In this document: piece by piece, positions 42,815 to 52,269 of the stretch
Layout of the letters: each line of letters begins with the position of its first letter
How positions within the stretch are numbered: position 1 is the stretch's first letter
From: Gemmatimonadales bacterium
GTDB lineage: Bacteria > Gemmatimonadota > Gemmatimonadetes > Palauibacterales > Palauibacteraceae
Length of the DNA stretch: 64,000 bases
Assembly: GCA_009838765.1 (NCBI GenBank)
Contig: VXQX01000086.1
Location: forward strand, 1 to 64,000
Direction of reading: 5' to 3'
Made by a program: the position numbers and the translations under genes
The notes under the pieces: model-generated
What the model was told of the DNA's origin: nothing
Database searches by the model: none
Seen by the model: the letters and a program-made list of their open reading frames with translations, nothing else

Positions 42815-43806
42815 CGCACACCCCCCGCCGCCTCGCCCTCCTCGCGCTGGTCGTCGTGGCCGCGATCGCGCTAAGCGTCTCCTTCGGCGCCTCCGGCCTG
42901 GGTCCCGCGGACCTGTGGCGGTTTCTCGCGGGGGAAGCCGATCCCACCACCCGTTCCATCCTGCTCCAGTTGCGGCTACCGCGCGCGGTGCTCGCGGCGC
43001 TCGTCGGAGGAGCGCTCGGCCTCTGTGGCTGCACCTTCCAGGCCCTCCTCCGCAACCCGCTCGCCGAGCCCTACGTGCTGGGCGTCTCGGGCGGCGCCGC
43101 CGTCGGGGCCGTGGCGGTCGTGGTGACCGGCATCGGACTGCGCTTTCCCTGGATGCTCCCCCTGGGCGCGTTCGCGGGTGCGCTGGCCGCGATGGCGCTG
43201 GTGCTGGCGGTCGCGCGGCGGGCCTCGCCCGGGCGGATGGACACCCGCGTCCTGATCCTGTCGGGCGTGATCATCGGCGCCTTCTTCAACGCGGTGATCC
43301 TGCTTCTGCTCTCGCTCGCCGACGTGGAGTCGTTCCGCTCGGCGATCTTCTGGATGATGGGGAACCTCTCCGGCGCCGACTGGGCTTCGACCGGGCTGCT
43401 GGCCCTGCTGCTCGTGCCCGGCGCGCTGGCCGTCTTGTCGCTGGCCCGGGCCTTCAACCTTCTGTCGCGTGGAGAGGAGGTCGCGTTCTACCTGGGCGCC
43501 TCCGTGCAGCGGGTGAAGCTCACCGCCTACCTGGCCGCGTCGCTGATGGTGGCCGCGGCGGTTGCGGCCGGCGGCGTGATCGGCTTCGTCGGGCTGATCG
43601 TTCCGCACGCCGTCCGGCTCGCGTGGGGGAACGACCACCGCCTGCTCCTCCCCGCATCCTTCCTGGCCGGCACCGCCTTCCTCCTGCTCGCGGACACGGT
43701 GGCCCGGCTGGTGGTGGCGCCCGCCGAACTCCCGACCGGGGTGGTCACCGCCGTCGCGGGGGTCCCGTTCTTCGTGGCGCTGCTGCTGCGGGGGGGACGG
43801 CGTTGA
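42811..43806 (+). CDS. btuC: Cobalamin ABC transporter permease BtuC (FecCD family)
   Basis: 331 residues from TTG 42811, about ten transmembrane helices. FecCD motifs: LRLPRAVLAALVGGALGLCG, FQALLRNPLAEPYVLGVSGG, GEEVAFYLGASVQRVKL and GFVGLIVPHAVRLAWGNDHR. It forms the inner-membrane channel for B12 with the next gene. The start codon overlaps the BtuF stop. Confidence 0.94.
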   Translation: MTHTPRRLALLALVVVAAIALSVSFGASGLGPADLWRFLAGEADPTTRSILLQLRLPRAVLAALVGGALGLCGCTFQALLRNPLAEPYVLGVSGGAAVGAVAVVVTGIGLRFPWMLPLGAFAGALAAMALVLAVARRASPGRMDTRVLILSGVIIGAFFNAVILLLLSLADVESFRSAIFWMMGNLSGADWASTGLLALLLVPGALAVLSLARAFNLLSRGEEVAFYLGASVQRVKLTAYLAASLMVAAAVAAGGVIGFVGLIVPHAVRLAWGNDHRLLLPASFLAGTAFLLLADTVARLVVAPAELPTGVVTAVAGVPFFVALLLRGGRR

Positions 43807-44636
43807 GGGGAACCGCGCCCGCGCGCGACTGGCGGCCAGTGTTGGAGGGCCGGGATCTGAGCTTCACCCATCCGCGCGCGGACGCGGCCGCCGTGCGCCG
43901 GGTCTCGCTCTCGGTCTCCCCGGGGAAGCTCCTCGCGGTCGTGGGTCCCAACGGCGCCGGAAAGACGACGCTGTTGAAGCTCCTCTCCGGTTCCCTGACG
44001 CCTCAGGAGGGTGGAGTGACGCTCGACGACCGCGCACTGTCCGACCTGGGCGACCGGGACCGTGCCCTTGCGATCGCTGTGGTGCCGCAGTCCGAGTCCT
44101 CCCCCTTCCCGGTCACGGTGCGGGAGATGGTGGGGATGGGACGATACGCGCACCTCGGCCCGTGGGAGCGCTCCGGCGACGGGGACCGCGCGGTGGTGGA
44201 AGATGCGATGGCGCGCTGCGCGGTCGCGGAGTTCGCGGACCGCCACCTGGGCGAACTCTCCGGCGGCGAGCGGCAGCGGGCGCGCATCGCTCGCGCGCTT
44301 GCCCAGGAGGCGCCGGTCCTCCTCCTCGACGAACCCACTGCCGGACTCGACCTCCGCTACCGCATGGAGCTCTTCCACCTGCTGCGCGAACTCCGGGGTG
44401 CGGGCCTCGGCGTGCTGGTCATCACGCACGACCTCAACCTGGCCGCCCGGTTCGCCGACCGGCTGCTGCTGCTCGACCGCGGGCGCGCGCGGGCCCGGGG
44501 CGCCCCGGATGAAACGCTGTCGCGAGAGTCGCTGGAGGCGGTCTACGACTGGCCGCTCAGAGTCGTGCCGCACCCCGGACCCGGGAGCGACACCGGCGCA
44601 CCGCAGACTGTCCCGCTCAGGAAGGAAGACCCGTGA
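43803..44636 (+). CDS. btuD: Cobalamin ABC transporter ATPase BtuD
   Basis: 277 residues from TTG 43803. Walker A is GPNGAGKT, signature LSGGERQRARIARAL, Walker B LLLDEPTAGLD and switch His in ITHDLNLAARFADR. VVPQSESSPFPVTVREMVGM is the Q-loop region of FecE/BtuD-type ATPases. Overlaps BtuC and CbiB by four bases each. Confidence 0.94.
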   Translation: MRGTAPARDWRPVLEGRDLSFTHPRADAAAVRRVSLSVSPGKLLAVVGPNGAGKTTLLKLLSGSLTPQEGGVTLDDRALSDLGDRDRALAIAVVPQSESSPFPVTVREMVGMGRYAHLGPWERSGDGDRAVVEDAMARCAVAEFADRHLGELSGGERQRARIARALAQEAPVLLLDEPTAGLDLRYRMELFHLLRELRGAGLGVLVITHDLNLAARFADRLLLLDRGRARARGAPDETLSRESLEAVYDWPLRVVPHPGPGSDTGAPQTVPLRKEDP

Positions 44637-45628
44637 GCGCGTGGCGGCGGGCCGCACGCCCCGTGGCGCTGAGCCTGGTGGGCGCCCTCGTCCTCGATCG
44701 GGTCCTGGGCCAGCCTCGCCTTCATCCGGTGCGGGCGATCGGAGGGCTGCTGGGCGGTGCGCGCCGACTGCGGCGCAGCCGGGGACCGCTGGGAAGTCTC
44801 GTCGAAGGGGCAGCGGCGCTGGCGGTGGTGTCGGGCATCGCCGCCGCGGCCTCGCGTCCCCTGACGGCGCGCCCTGGGCGCTCCTCTCGACCGTCCTCCG
44901 GGTCCGGGCTGCCCGCCACCCTCCTGGCGGCAGGGACCGAAGCTCTGCTCCTGCATCCGGCCCTCGCCCTCGAACCGCTCGCCGAGGCGGGAGAACGGGT
45001 GGCCGCCGCGCTCGGGGCCGGAGACCTCGACGGAGCGAGACGCCACCTGGCGTGGGACCTGGTCAGCCGGGACACGAGCGCGCTCGACGCATCTCACTGC
45101 GCCTCCGCGGCGATCGAGTCGATGGCGGAAAACCTCTGCGACTCGGTGGTGGCGCCCGCTTGCGCCTACCTTGCGGCCGGCCTGCCGGGGGCTTGGGTCT
45201 ACCGGGTCGTCAACACCGCCGACGCGATGTTCGGCTACCGAACTCCCGACCTGATCTGGTACGGGAAGCCGGCGGCGCGTGCCGACGACCTCCTCAACTT
45301 CGTACCGGCCCGGCTGGCGGCCGTCCTGATCGTGATGGCCGCGGGGTCTCAACCGCTCCGCCGTGACGGGATCCGTCCGGTGCCCGACGGAGTCTTGCGT
45401 CTCCTCCCGCGTGAAGCGTCGCGCGCGGCGGGGCCCAACGCCGGGTGGCCGATGGCCGCCGCCGCGCTCGCCCTGGGAGTCCGGCTCCAGAAGCCCGGCG
45501 TCTACACGCTGAACGCCGCGGGCGCTCGACCGGACGCCGGCGACATCGACGCGGCCGCCACTCTGATCCGCCGCGCCGCCTGGCTGGGCGTCGGGCTGGT
45601 CGTGGTCGCGGGAGCATGCCGCTCATGA
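44633..45628 (+). CDS. cbiB: Adenosylcobinamide-phosphate synthase CbiB
   Basis: 331 residues from GTG 44633, about four to five hydrophobic segments. Signature motifs: LVLDRVLGQPRLHPVRAIGG, LVSRDTSALDASHCASAAIE, ESMAENLCDSVVAPACAYL, RVVNTADAMFGYRTPDLIWY and GPNAGWPMAA. It attaches (R)-1-amino-2-propanol phosphate to cobyric acid. Overlaps BtuD and CobD. Confidence 0.94.
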   Translation: MSAWRRAARPVALSLVGALVLDRVLGQPRLHPVRAIGGLLGGARRLRRSRGPLGSLVEGAAALAVVSGIAAAASRPLTARPGRSSRPSSGSGLPATLLAAGTEALLLHPALALEPLAEAGERVAAALGAGDLDGARRHLAWDLVSRDTSALDASHCASAAIESMAENLCDSVVAPACAYLAAGLPGAWVYRVVNTADAMFGYRTPDLIWYGKPAARADDLLNFVPARLAAVLIVMAAGSQPLRRDGIRPVPDGVLRLLPREASRAAGPNAGWPMAAAALALGVRLQKPGVYTLNAAGARPDAGDIDAAATLIRRAAWLGVGLVVVAGACRS

Positions 45629-46812
45629 AGAACGACGCCCCGCCCGGCAACTGGCGTCCTCCGCGCCCCGACCCCAGCCTAGCCGAGGTGCCGCCGGAGT
45701 TCCACGGCGGGCCGGGGTACGAGCAGGACGTGGAATATCCCTCCGTGACCGCCGACCTCAGCACCAACGTCAACCCGTACCTGCCGGACGAGGCCGTGCG
45801 CCGGGCCGTAGCCGGCGCCCCGATCGATGCCTATCCCGATCCGGCTTCGAGCAGGGCGCGCGCGCGGCTCGCCGGCGTCTGGGAACTCGACGCCGGACGC
45901 ATCCTGCTCGCGCCCGGAGCCTCCGAACTCATCTACCGGATCGCCCGCTGCTGGATTCGACCCGGAGACCCGGCGGTGGTCTGCGGCCCCACCTTCGGCG
46001 AGTACCGCCGCGCCGTGGCGGTCCAGGGCGGGGAGGTCCACGAGGTGCGGGGAGATGCTCCGTATTTCACGCTGCCGCTCGAACGGTTCTCCGACCGCGT
46101 TGCGCGGCTCCGGCCGCCGGTCGCTTTCCTCTGCACTCCCAACAACCCCACCGGCGAAGCACTCTCCGACGCGAGCGTCGCCCGGCTCGCGGACCGGATG
46201 CCCGCCGGGACGCTCCTGGTGATCGACGAGTCCTACCGCTCCTTCGCGGAGGGGCGCTTCGCGCCACCCCATCTTCCCGGCGACGACCGGGTCCTGCACC
46301 TGCGCTCCTTCACCAAGGATCTTGGTGTGCCCGGGCTGCGTCTCGCCGCCGCGGTCGCGGCGCCCGGGATCCTCCAGCCCCTTGCCCATGCCGCGCCACC
46401 CTGGTCCGTGTCCTCGGTCGCCCAGGCCGCGCTCCGGGCGGCGCTTGCCCCGCGCGCCCTCACCCGACTCGAGGACAGCCTCATCCGCATCGCCGCACGG
46501 CGCCGGACTCTGTCCGCGGCGCTCGCCCGCCGCGGGTGGCGTCCGGGCTCCTCCGCGACCGGCTTCATCCTCGCGGCGGTCCCCGATGCGGCCGCCACCG
46601 CACACGCCCTCAGGTTTCGGGGCGTCCGCGTGCGTCACGCGGCCTCCTTCGGGCTCTCCGGGCACATTCGTGTCTCGGTTCGGCGGCGCGCCGAGGAGGA
46701 GCGCTTCCTCGCCGCGCTCGACGAGATCGCCGCTCCGGACGGGATCGCCGCTCCGGACGGGATCGCCGCTCCGGACGGGATCGCCGCACACACAACCGCA
46801 GGAGGACCCTAG
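45625..46812 (+). CDS. cobD: L-threonine-O-3-phosphate decarboxylase CobD (class I aminotransferase fold)
   Basis: 395 residues from ATG 45625, whose ATGA overlaps the cbiB stop; ATG 45616 is an alternative. PLP fold motifs: DLSTNVNPYLPDEAV, LAPGASELIYRIARC, TPNNPTGEAL, IDESYRSFAEG and the Schiff-base lysine in LRSFTKDLGVPGLRLA. It makes aminopropanol phosphate from PduX product. Near the C-terminus the peptide IAAPDG is repeated three times, coded by 18-bp tandem repeats at about 46733-46786. Confidence 0.92.
   Translation: MKNDAPPGNWRPPRPDPSLAEVPPEFHGGPGYEQDVEYPSVTADLSTNVNPYLPDEAVRRAVAGAPIDAYPDPASSRARARLAGVWELDAGRILLAPGASELIYRIARCWIRPGDPAVVCGPTFGEYRRAVAVQGGEVHEVRGDAPYFTLPLERFSDRVARLRPPVAFLCTPNNPTGEALSDASVARLADRMPAGTLLVIDESYRSFAEGRFAPPHLPGDDRVLHLRSFTKDLGVPGLRLAAAVAAPGILQPLAHAAPPWSVSSVAQAALRAALAPRALTRLEDSLIRIAARRRTLSAALARRGWRPGSSATGFILAAVPDAAATAHALRFRGVRVRHAASFGLSGHIRVSVRRRAEEERFLAALDEIAAPDGIAAPDGIAAPDGIAAHTTAGGP
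46733..46786 (+). repeat. 18-bp tandem repeat at the 3' end of cobD
   Basis: Three near-perfect copies of GCTCCGGACGGGATCGCC in tandem encode APDGIA repeats in the last 30 codons of cobD, after the conserved domain. The array stays in frame, so repeat-number changes would only alter tail length. Confidence 0.85.
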
Positions 46813-47504
46813 TGACCCAGGACGACGAGCGGAGTTCGGACCTCCGCCGCCCACGCTGCCGCCCCGCGCCCCGGGACACCGCCGATCCGAGGTGCTCGAC
46901 CGGCGACCGGGGCGACCGGCATCCGAAGGCTCCCGTGCCGAAGCAGAGGACACCCGGGCCCTACCGCGTCCCGCCGCGCGAGAGGCGTACCGGACTCGTC
47001 ATCCTCAACACCGGCGACGGAAAGGGGAAGACGACGGCCGCGCTCGGCACGCTGCTGCGCGCCCGCGGCCGTGACATGACCGTGGCCATGATGCAGTTCC
47101 TCAAGACGGAAGGAGTGAAGCGGGGCGAGCACATCGCCGCCGAGAAGCTCGGGGTCGAGATCGTGCCGATGGGCGCGGGCTTCACCTGGCTGAGCGAGCG
47201 CATCGAGGAGGACCGCGCGCTGGCGCGCGAGTGCTGGGCGCAGTGCCGGGAGGTTCTCGACTCCGGGCGCTACGACATCGTGATCTTTGACGAGTTGACC
47301 TACCCTCTCGCATACGGCTGGCTGGACCACGACGAGGTGCTGCCCGCGATCCGCGATCGTCCGGCCGGGACGCACGTGATCATCACCGGACGCATGGCCA
47401 CGCCCGAACTCATCGAGTTCGCCGATCTCGTCACCGAGATGAAGGACGTCAAGCACCCCTATCGGACGCGCGGCATCGGGGCGCAGCCCGGGCTGGAGCT
47501 GTGA
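46812..47504 (+). CDS. cobO: Cob(I)yrinic acid a,c-diamide adenosyltransferase CobO (BtuR/CobO/CobP)
   Basis: 230 residues from GTG 46812, with GGAGGA five bases upstream. The conserved domain starts at about residue 57: LVILNTGDGKGKTTAALGTL (P-loop), MMQFLKTEG, VIFDELTYPLAYGWL and VTEMKDVKHPY. It adds the 5'-deoxyadenosyl group. The first 55 residues are Arg/Pro-rich and not conserved, which is odd for this family. The cobD stop overlaps its start. Confidence 0.93.
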   Translation: MTQDDERSSDLRRPRCRPAPRDTADPRCSTGDRGDRHPKAPVPKQRTPGPYRVPPRERRTGLVILNTGDGKGKTTAALGTLLRARGRDMTVAMMQFLKTEGVKRGEHIAAEKLGVEIVPMGAGFTWLSERIEEDRALARECWAQCREVLDSGRYDIVIFDELTYPLAYGWLDHDEVLPAIRDRPAGTHVIITGRMATPELIEFADLVTEMKDVKHPYRTRGIGAQPGLEL

Positions 47505-49042
47505 GCGCACCCGTCCTCATGCTGCAGGGCACGGGCTCGGGCGTCGGCAAGTCGCTGCTCACGGCGGCCTTCTGCCGGCTCGCCCGCCGCCGCGGGATCG
47601 CCGTCGCTCCCTTCAAGGGCCAGAACATGTCGAACAACGCCGCGGTCACGGCCGACGGCGGCGAGATCGGGCGGGCGCAGGCGCTGCAGGCGCGGGCCGC
47701 GGGTCTGGATCCGCACGTCGACATGAACCCCGTCCTCCTCAAGCCGCTCGCCGACACGCGTTCCGAGGTCGTGCGCCTGGGACGCATGGACCGCGGAGCG
47801 ACCGACCTCCCCTGGCGCGAGCGCAAGTCCCGCCTCTGGCCCGTCGTCACCGAGGCGCTCGCCCGCCTCCGCGACCGCGCCGAACTCGTGATCGCCGAGG
47901 GCGCGGGCAGCCCGGCCGAGACGAACCTGCGCGAGAGCGACATCGTCAACATGGCGGTGGCCCGCCACACGTCCGCGAACGTCGTGCTCATCGCCGACAT
48001 CGACCGGGGCGGCGCCTTCGCCTCCCTCTACGGCACCTGGGCGCTCCTCTCCGCGGCCGACCGGGCGCTCTTCCGCGGGTTCATCCTCAACCGCTTCCGC
48101 GGCGATCCGGCACTCCTCGCGCCCGCCCCGGAGACTCTGCGGGAGTGCACCGGAGTGCCCGTCCTGGGCGTCGTCCCCTGGATCGACCACAACCTCCCGG
48201 AAGAAGACGGTGGCCCGCCCCTCGATGCCGAACCCGCCGACGTCCCCGCCATCGCGGCGGCCGCCTACCCGCGCGCCTCCAACCTGGACGACCTCGACCC
48301 CCTGCGCCGTGAACCCGGCGTGCGCCTGCGCTGGGTCCGCCGCGCGCGCGATCTGGCCGCCCTCACCGCCCCGCCCGGCCTTGCCGCCATCATCCTCCCG
48401 GGCTCGCGGAACACCCTCGAAGATCTCCGCTGGATGAAGCGCACCGGCCTCGCGGACGCCATCCGCGGCCTCGCGACGGACGGCATCCCGGTGGCGGGCC
48501 TCTGCGCCGGATACCAGATCATGGGCCGCCGAATCGCGGACCCGGCCGGCATTGAGGGTGGGGGCGAGGAGCCGGGACTGCACATCCTCGATGTGCGCAC
48601 CGAACTCGCCCCCGACAAGGAGACCCGGCGGACGCGCGCGCGCATCACCGCCACACCGCCGGGCTGGCTGGAGGGCGGGGAGGGAGAGGTCGTCGCCGGC
48701 TACGAGATCCACCACGGGAGTACCCGAGCCGCGCCGGGGTTCCGACCGTGGCTCGCCGATGGGCCGCGCGACCTCGGGCACGCCGACGGCCCGCACTGGG
48801 GATGCTACCTCCACGGCGCGTTCAGAAACGACCGCCTGCGCTCGGGCTGGCTACGCTCGCTCGGTCTCCGGCCCGATGCGGCGGCCTGGGGCGGCTCGAT
48901 CGACCGCGAACTCGACCGCCTCGCCGACACCGTCGAGCGCTGCCTGAACATCGATGCCGTGTTCGATGAAGCGCTGCGGCGACCCGCCACTACCCAGTCG
49001 CCGCGAAGCGGGGCGGCCGCCGCCGGCACGACCAGCCGATAG
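47501..49042 (+). CDS. cobQ: Cobyric acid synthase CobQ
   Basis: 513 residues from GTG 47501. N-terminal ATP domain: LQGTGSGVGKSLLTAAFCRL, PFKGQNMSNNAAVT and AEGAGSPAETNLRESDIVNM. C-terminal glutaminase-like domain: GLCAGYQIMG with the nucleophile Cys, and GYEIHHGST with His. It amidates adenosylcobyrinate a,c-diamide at b, d, e and g positions. It requires a corrin made elsewhere or imported, as no ring-synthesis genes are visible. Overlaps cobO by four bases. Confidence 0.94.
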   Translation: MSAPVLMLQGTGSGVGKSLLTAAFCRLARRRGIAVAPFKGQNMSNNAAVTADGGEIGRAQALQARAAGLDPHVDMNPVLLKPLADTRSEVVRLGRMDRGATDLPWRERKSRLWPVVTEALARLRDRAELVIAEGAGSPAETNLRESDIVNMAVARHTSANVVLIADIDRGGAFASLYGTWALLSAADRALFRGFILNRFRGDPALLAPAPETLRECTGVPVLGVVPWIDHNLPEEDGGPPLDAEPADVPAIAAAAYPRASNLDDLDPLRREPGVRLRWVRRARDLAALTAPPGLAAIILPGSRNTLEDLRWMKRTGLADAIRGLATDGIPVAGLCAGYQIMGRRIADPAGIEGGGEEPGLHILDVRTELAPDKETRRTRARITATPPGWLEGGEGEVVAGYEIHHGSTRAAPGFRPWLADGPRDLGHADGPHWGCYLHGAFRNDRLRSGWLRSLGLRPDAAAWGGSIDRELDRLADTVERCLNIDAVFDEALRRPATTQSPRSGAAAAGTTSR

Positions 49043-49126
49043 CCGGTCTCGACGCCAGGTCTGGCGGGCGCCTCCCTTTCGGCGAGAAGATTCGGGTCGG
49101 ATTCTCTCGCCCACGGAGGCTTGAAG

Positions 49127-50143
49127 ATGGGTCGGCGGCTTTCTCCTCCGGTGTCTTGGCTCGCGCTTCCACTTCTCGTCGGCTGCGCGGCGACCGACGA
49201 CAACTCACCGGACCCGGCGACGAACGCGGCCGATTTCGGCGCGACCGACGCTGTCGCGGCGGGGCCGGCGACATCGGATCCCTACGCGCACGGGTTCACG
49301 GACGCCGACTACCCGAGGGTGATCGAGGTCGCGGAGGATGTGTACGCGTACGAGCAGATCCACCCGACGGGGGGCGAAATCATCACGACGGTGAGCCTCA
49401 TCGTCATCACCCCCGAGGGGGTACTCGTCGCGGACGGGCAGGAGAACCCCGAAGAGACGCAGCGGCTCGTCGACACGGTCGCGGGCCTGACCGACCAGCC
49501 GATCACGCACGTCGTCGTCGCCTCGGACCACGGGGACCACACGGGTGGGAACTCGGCCTTCCCCCCGGGCGCGCGCTTCTTCGCGCACCCGACTTCGGCC
49601 GCGCTCCTGGAGGCAACCGCGTTGAACTTCAACCCACCCGAAGGCGCACCGCCGGTCATCGTCCCGACGGAGTTGGTGGACCCCGATACGGTACTCGAAC
49701 TCGGCGGCCGCGAGATCCGGCTCCTCCACCTCGGCCGCGCCCACACGGGCGGCGACCTCGTGGTCTACGTGCCCGAGGGGAAGGTGCTGTTCATGAGCGA
49801 GACGTACCTGAAGCACATCTTCCCGGCCATGCGCTCGGCGTACCCGTCCGAGTGGGTCGCGATGCTGGACCGGGCGATCGAGATGGACGTGGACGTGTAC
49901 GTGCCTGGGCACGGAGTGATGGCGTCGCCCGCGATCCTCGAGGCGGAGCTGTTATCGTTCCGGGACGCGGTGCGGGCCGTCGTGGAGGAGGCGACGCGGC
50001 TTCACGGCGAGGGGCTGAGCGCCGAGGAGGCGGCGGAGGCGGTCTCGTTCGGCACCGTCGAGGAATGGTCGCTGCGGGACAGCCAGAAGCTGCGCGCCAT
50101 CCGGCGGGTGTATCTCGAACTGAACGGGGAGCTGCCGGGATGA
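49127..50143 (+). CDS. Metallo-beta-lactamase-fold lipoprotein
   Basis: 338 residues from ATG 49127, with GGAGG seven bases upstream. A lipobox (LPLLVGC) precedes an MBL domain. The metal motif is VVASDHGDHTGGN: the first His of HxHxDH is replaced by Ser, so one zinc site is altered. Other ligands appear in LHLGRAHTGGDLVVYV and VPGHG. It ends overlapping the next gene by four bases and both likely act outside the cytoplasm. Confidence 0.88.
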   Translation: MGRRLSPPVSWLALPLLVGCAATDDNSPDPATNAADFGATDAVAAGPATSDPYAHGFTDADYPRVIEVAEDVYAYEQIHPTGGEIITTVSLIVITPEGVLVADGQENPEETQRLVDTVAGLTDQPITHVVVASDHGDHTGGNSAFPPGARFFAHPTSAALLEATALNFNPPEGAPPVIVPTELVDPDTVLELGGREIRLLHLGRAHTGGDLVVYVPEGKVLFMSETYLKHIFPAMRSAYPSEWVAMLDRAIEMDVDVYVPGHGVMASPAILEAELLSFRDAVRAVVEEATRLHGEGLSAEEAAEAVSFGTVEEWSLRDSQKLRAIRRVYLELNGELPG

Positions 50144-52269
50144 GCGAGATCGGGGCGCGCACCAGGCGGAAGATCGGACTCGCCGCGGTGGTCGCGGGTT
50201 TCGCGCTCGCGGCGGGCTTCGCGTTGGGCGTCGGGCCGATTCAGGCGCAGACGCACGTGACCGTGGACATCGGGGCCCGGGATCCCGCCTTCTCGCCGGA
50301 CGGGTCGACGATCGCCGTCTCCATCCTGGGGAAGATCTGGACGCTTCCCGCCGAAGGCGGCACGGCGCGCCAGCTCACCGACGGGGCCTCGTGGGACACG
50401 CGCCCCGCCTGGTCGCCGGACGGCCGCTTCCTCGCCTACGCCGCAAGGTCCCGCCAGGGGGCGGACATCCTCGTCCGCAACCTGGCCACCGGCGGCGTCC
50501 GCTTCCTGCACCGCGTCCCGGGGTCGGTGGGGCACATGCAGTTCCATCCGGACGGGAGCCAACTCTTCTTCGTCGACGACCGCTCCCAGTACGAGGCGCA
50601 CGTGTGGCGGATCCCGCTGGCGGGCGGCGAAGCGGAACAGTTGACGCACACCCGGAGCTGGCACGAGTGGTCGTTCGCCCTCTCGCCGGACGGGAGTCGG
50701 ATCCTCCTCGAGACGGGGCACTTCGACGGCACGGACCTGTACGAACTCGACCTGGAGGAGATGTCGCTCGAGCGGGTCACGGACACGCCGGAGCGGGAGA
50801 TGGCGGTCGCGTGGAGCCCGGACGGCATGCGCCGCGCGCACGTGATGACGCACAACGGTTACGACGTGATCGTCGCATCGGTACCGGGGTGGCGGAAGCG
50901 GTTCCTGAGCGCCTTCGATCAGAAGCAGCTCGCCTTCCACCCGTCCGGCGAATGGCTGCTCGTCCTCGGCGGGCGGCGGATGCAGCGGCTGGACCTGGAG
51001 AGCGGGGAGTTCACGCCGATTCCCTTCGAGGCCCGGTTCGAGGTGGCCGGGGATCCGGCCGACGACCTGCTGATCACGAACGTCCGCCTGTTCGACGGCA
51101 CGGGCGACGAGGCGGTTCCCGCGTCGGCGGTCCTGGTTCAGGACGGGCGGATCGCCGAGGTCCGGACGGGTGTCGCGGCGGGGACGCCCGAGGTCGCGGC
51201 GGGGACGCCGGTCATCGATGGGGGCGGCCGCATGCTGCTCCCGGGCCTGATGGACAACCACTACCACTACTGGCAGCCCCTCGCCGGCGCCGACCTGCTG
51301 GCCGCCGGGATCACCGCGATCCGCGATCCCGGGTCGGCGATCCAGGACGCGATGGACTTCAAGGACGCGGTGCGTCTCGGCGTGCTGGCCGGGCCCGACG
51401 TGTACACGGCCGGCCCCCTGATCGACGGCCCCGCCGGCTACCACCCCCTGGTCGATGTGAGCATCGACGACCCGGCCGCCGCTCCGGCGCTCGTCCGCGC
51501 GCTGAAGGCGCAGGGCGTGGATCTGCTCAAGGCGTACTTTCTCCTCGACCCGGACGTGCTTGCGGCTATCGTGGCGGAGGCGCGCGTGCAGGAGCTCCCG
51601 GTCACCGGCCACATCGGGGTCCGCACGAGCTGGCTGGAGGCGATCGAAGCCGGCATCAGCGGGTTCAACCACATCCGGGTATGGCGCGACTTCCTCCCGC
51701 TTGAGATCCAGGTTGACGGGCGGGACATGTCGCTCGATGGCGGGCGGAACCCGGTCGGACGCATGCAGGCCGACTGGCGCGAGATCGATCCGGCGAGCCC
51801 CGAGGTCATGTCTCTCCTCGAACTCATGGCCGAGACCGAGACGGCACTCGACCCGACCCTCTACATCCAGCAGGTCGATGACGGCGACCGCTCGCGCTTC
51901 TCGCTCGAGGAGTTCCACACGGCCGGACAGGCGTACGAGCGCATGGGCGAATTCGTCCGGCGCGCGGTCGAGGCCGGCGTCCCGCTCCTCGCGGGCACGG
52001 ACAACGTGGGGCTGTTCAACGAACTCGAGGCGTACGCCGAGGCCGGGGTGCCGAACGCCGCCATCCTGCGGGCCGCGACGGCGAACGGCGCGCGCTGGCT
52101 CGGGAAGGAGGACGACTTCGGCACCGTGGAGCCGGGACGCCGCGCGCACCTCATCCTCGTGGACGGAGACCCGCTGGCCGACATTGCCGACCTGCGGAAT
52201 ATCGATCTCGTCGTGAAGGACGGCGTCATCGTCTTCGGTGCCCCGCGCACCGAACCGCTGGTCCCGTGA
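50140..52269 (+). CDS. Secreted TolB-like propeller amidohydrolase
   Basis: 709 residues from ATG 50140. The signal peptide (about 1-36) precedes five or six TolB/WD40-like blades (PAFSPDGSTIAVSILGKIWT, PAWSPDGRFLAYAARS, ALSPDGSRILLETG, AWSPDGMRRAHV). The C-terminal amidohydrolase starts near residue 305, with HYH in MDNHYHYW, carbamylated-lysine candidate in LLKAYFLL, His in VTGHIGV and FNHIRVW, and Asp in AGTDNVGL. It likely hydrolyses peptide or amide substrates in the periplasm. Overlaps the MBL and CcdA-like genes. Confidence 0.9.
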   Translation: MSEIGARTRRKIGLAAVVAGFALAAGFALGVGPIQAQTHVTVDIGARDPAFSPDGSTIAVSILGKIWTLPAEGGTARQLTDGASWDTRPAWSPDGRFLAYAARSRQGADILVRNLATGGVRFLHRVPGSVGHMQFHPDGSQLFFVDDRSQYEAHVWRIPLAGGEAEQLTHTRSWHEWSFALSPDGSRILLETGHFDGTDLYELDLEEMSLERVTDTPEREMAVAWSPDGMRRAHVMTHNGYDVIVASVPGWRKRFLSAFDQKQLAFHPSGEWLLVLGGRRMQRLDLESGEFTPIPFEARFEVAGDPADDLLITNVRLFDGTGDEAVPASAVLVQDGRIAEVRTGVAAGTPEVAAGTPVIDGGGRMLLPGLMDNHYHYWQPLAGADLLAAGITAIRDPGSAIQDAMDFKDAVRLGVLAGPDVYTAGPLIDGPAGYHPLVDVSIDDPAAAPALVRALKAQGVDLLKAYFLLDPDVLAAIVAEARVQELPVTGHIGVRTSWLEAIEAGISGFNHIRVWRDFLPLEIQVDGRDMSLDGGRNPVGRMQADWREIDPASPEVMSLLELMAETETALDPTLYIQQVDDGDRSRFSLEEFHTAGQAYERMGEFVRRAVEAGVPLLAGTDNVGLFNELEAYAEAGVPNAAILRAATANGARWLGKEDDFGTVEPGRRAHLILVDGDPLADIADLRNIDLVVKDGVIVFGAPRTEPLVP

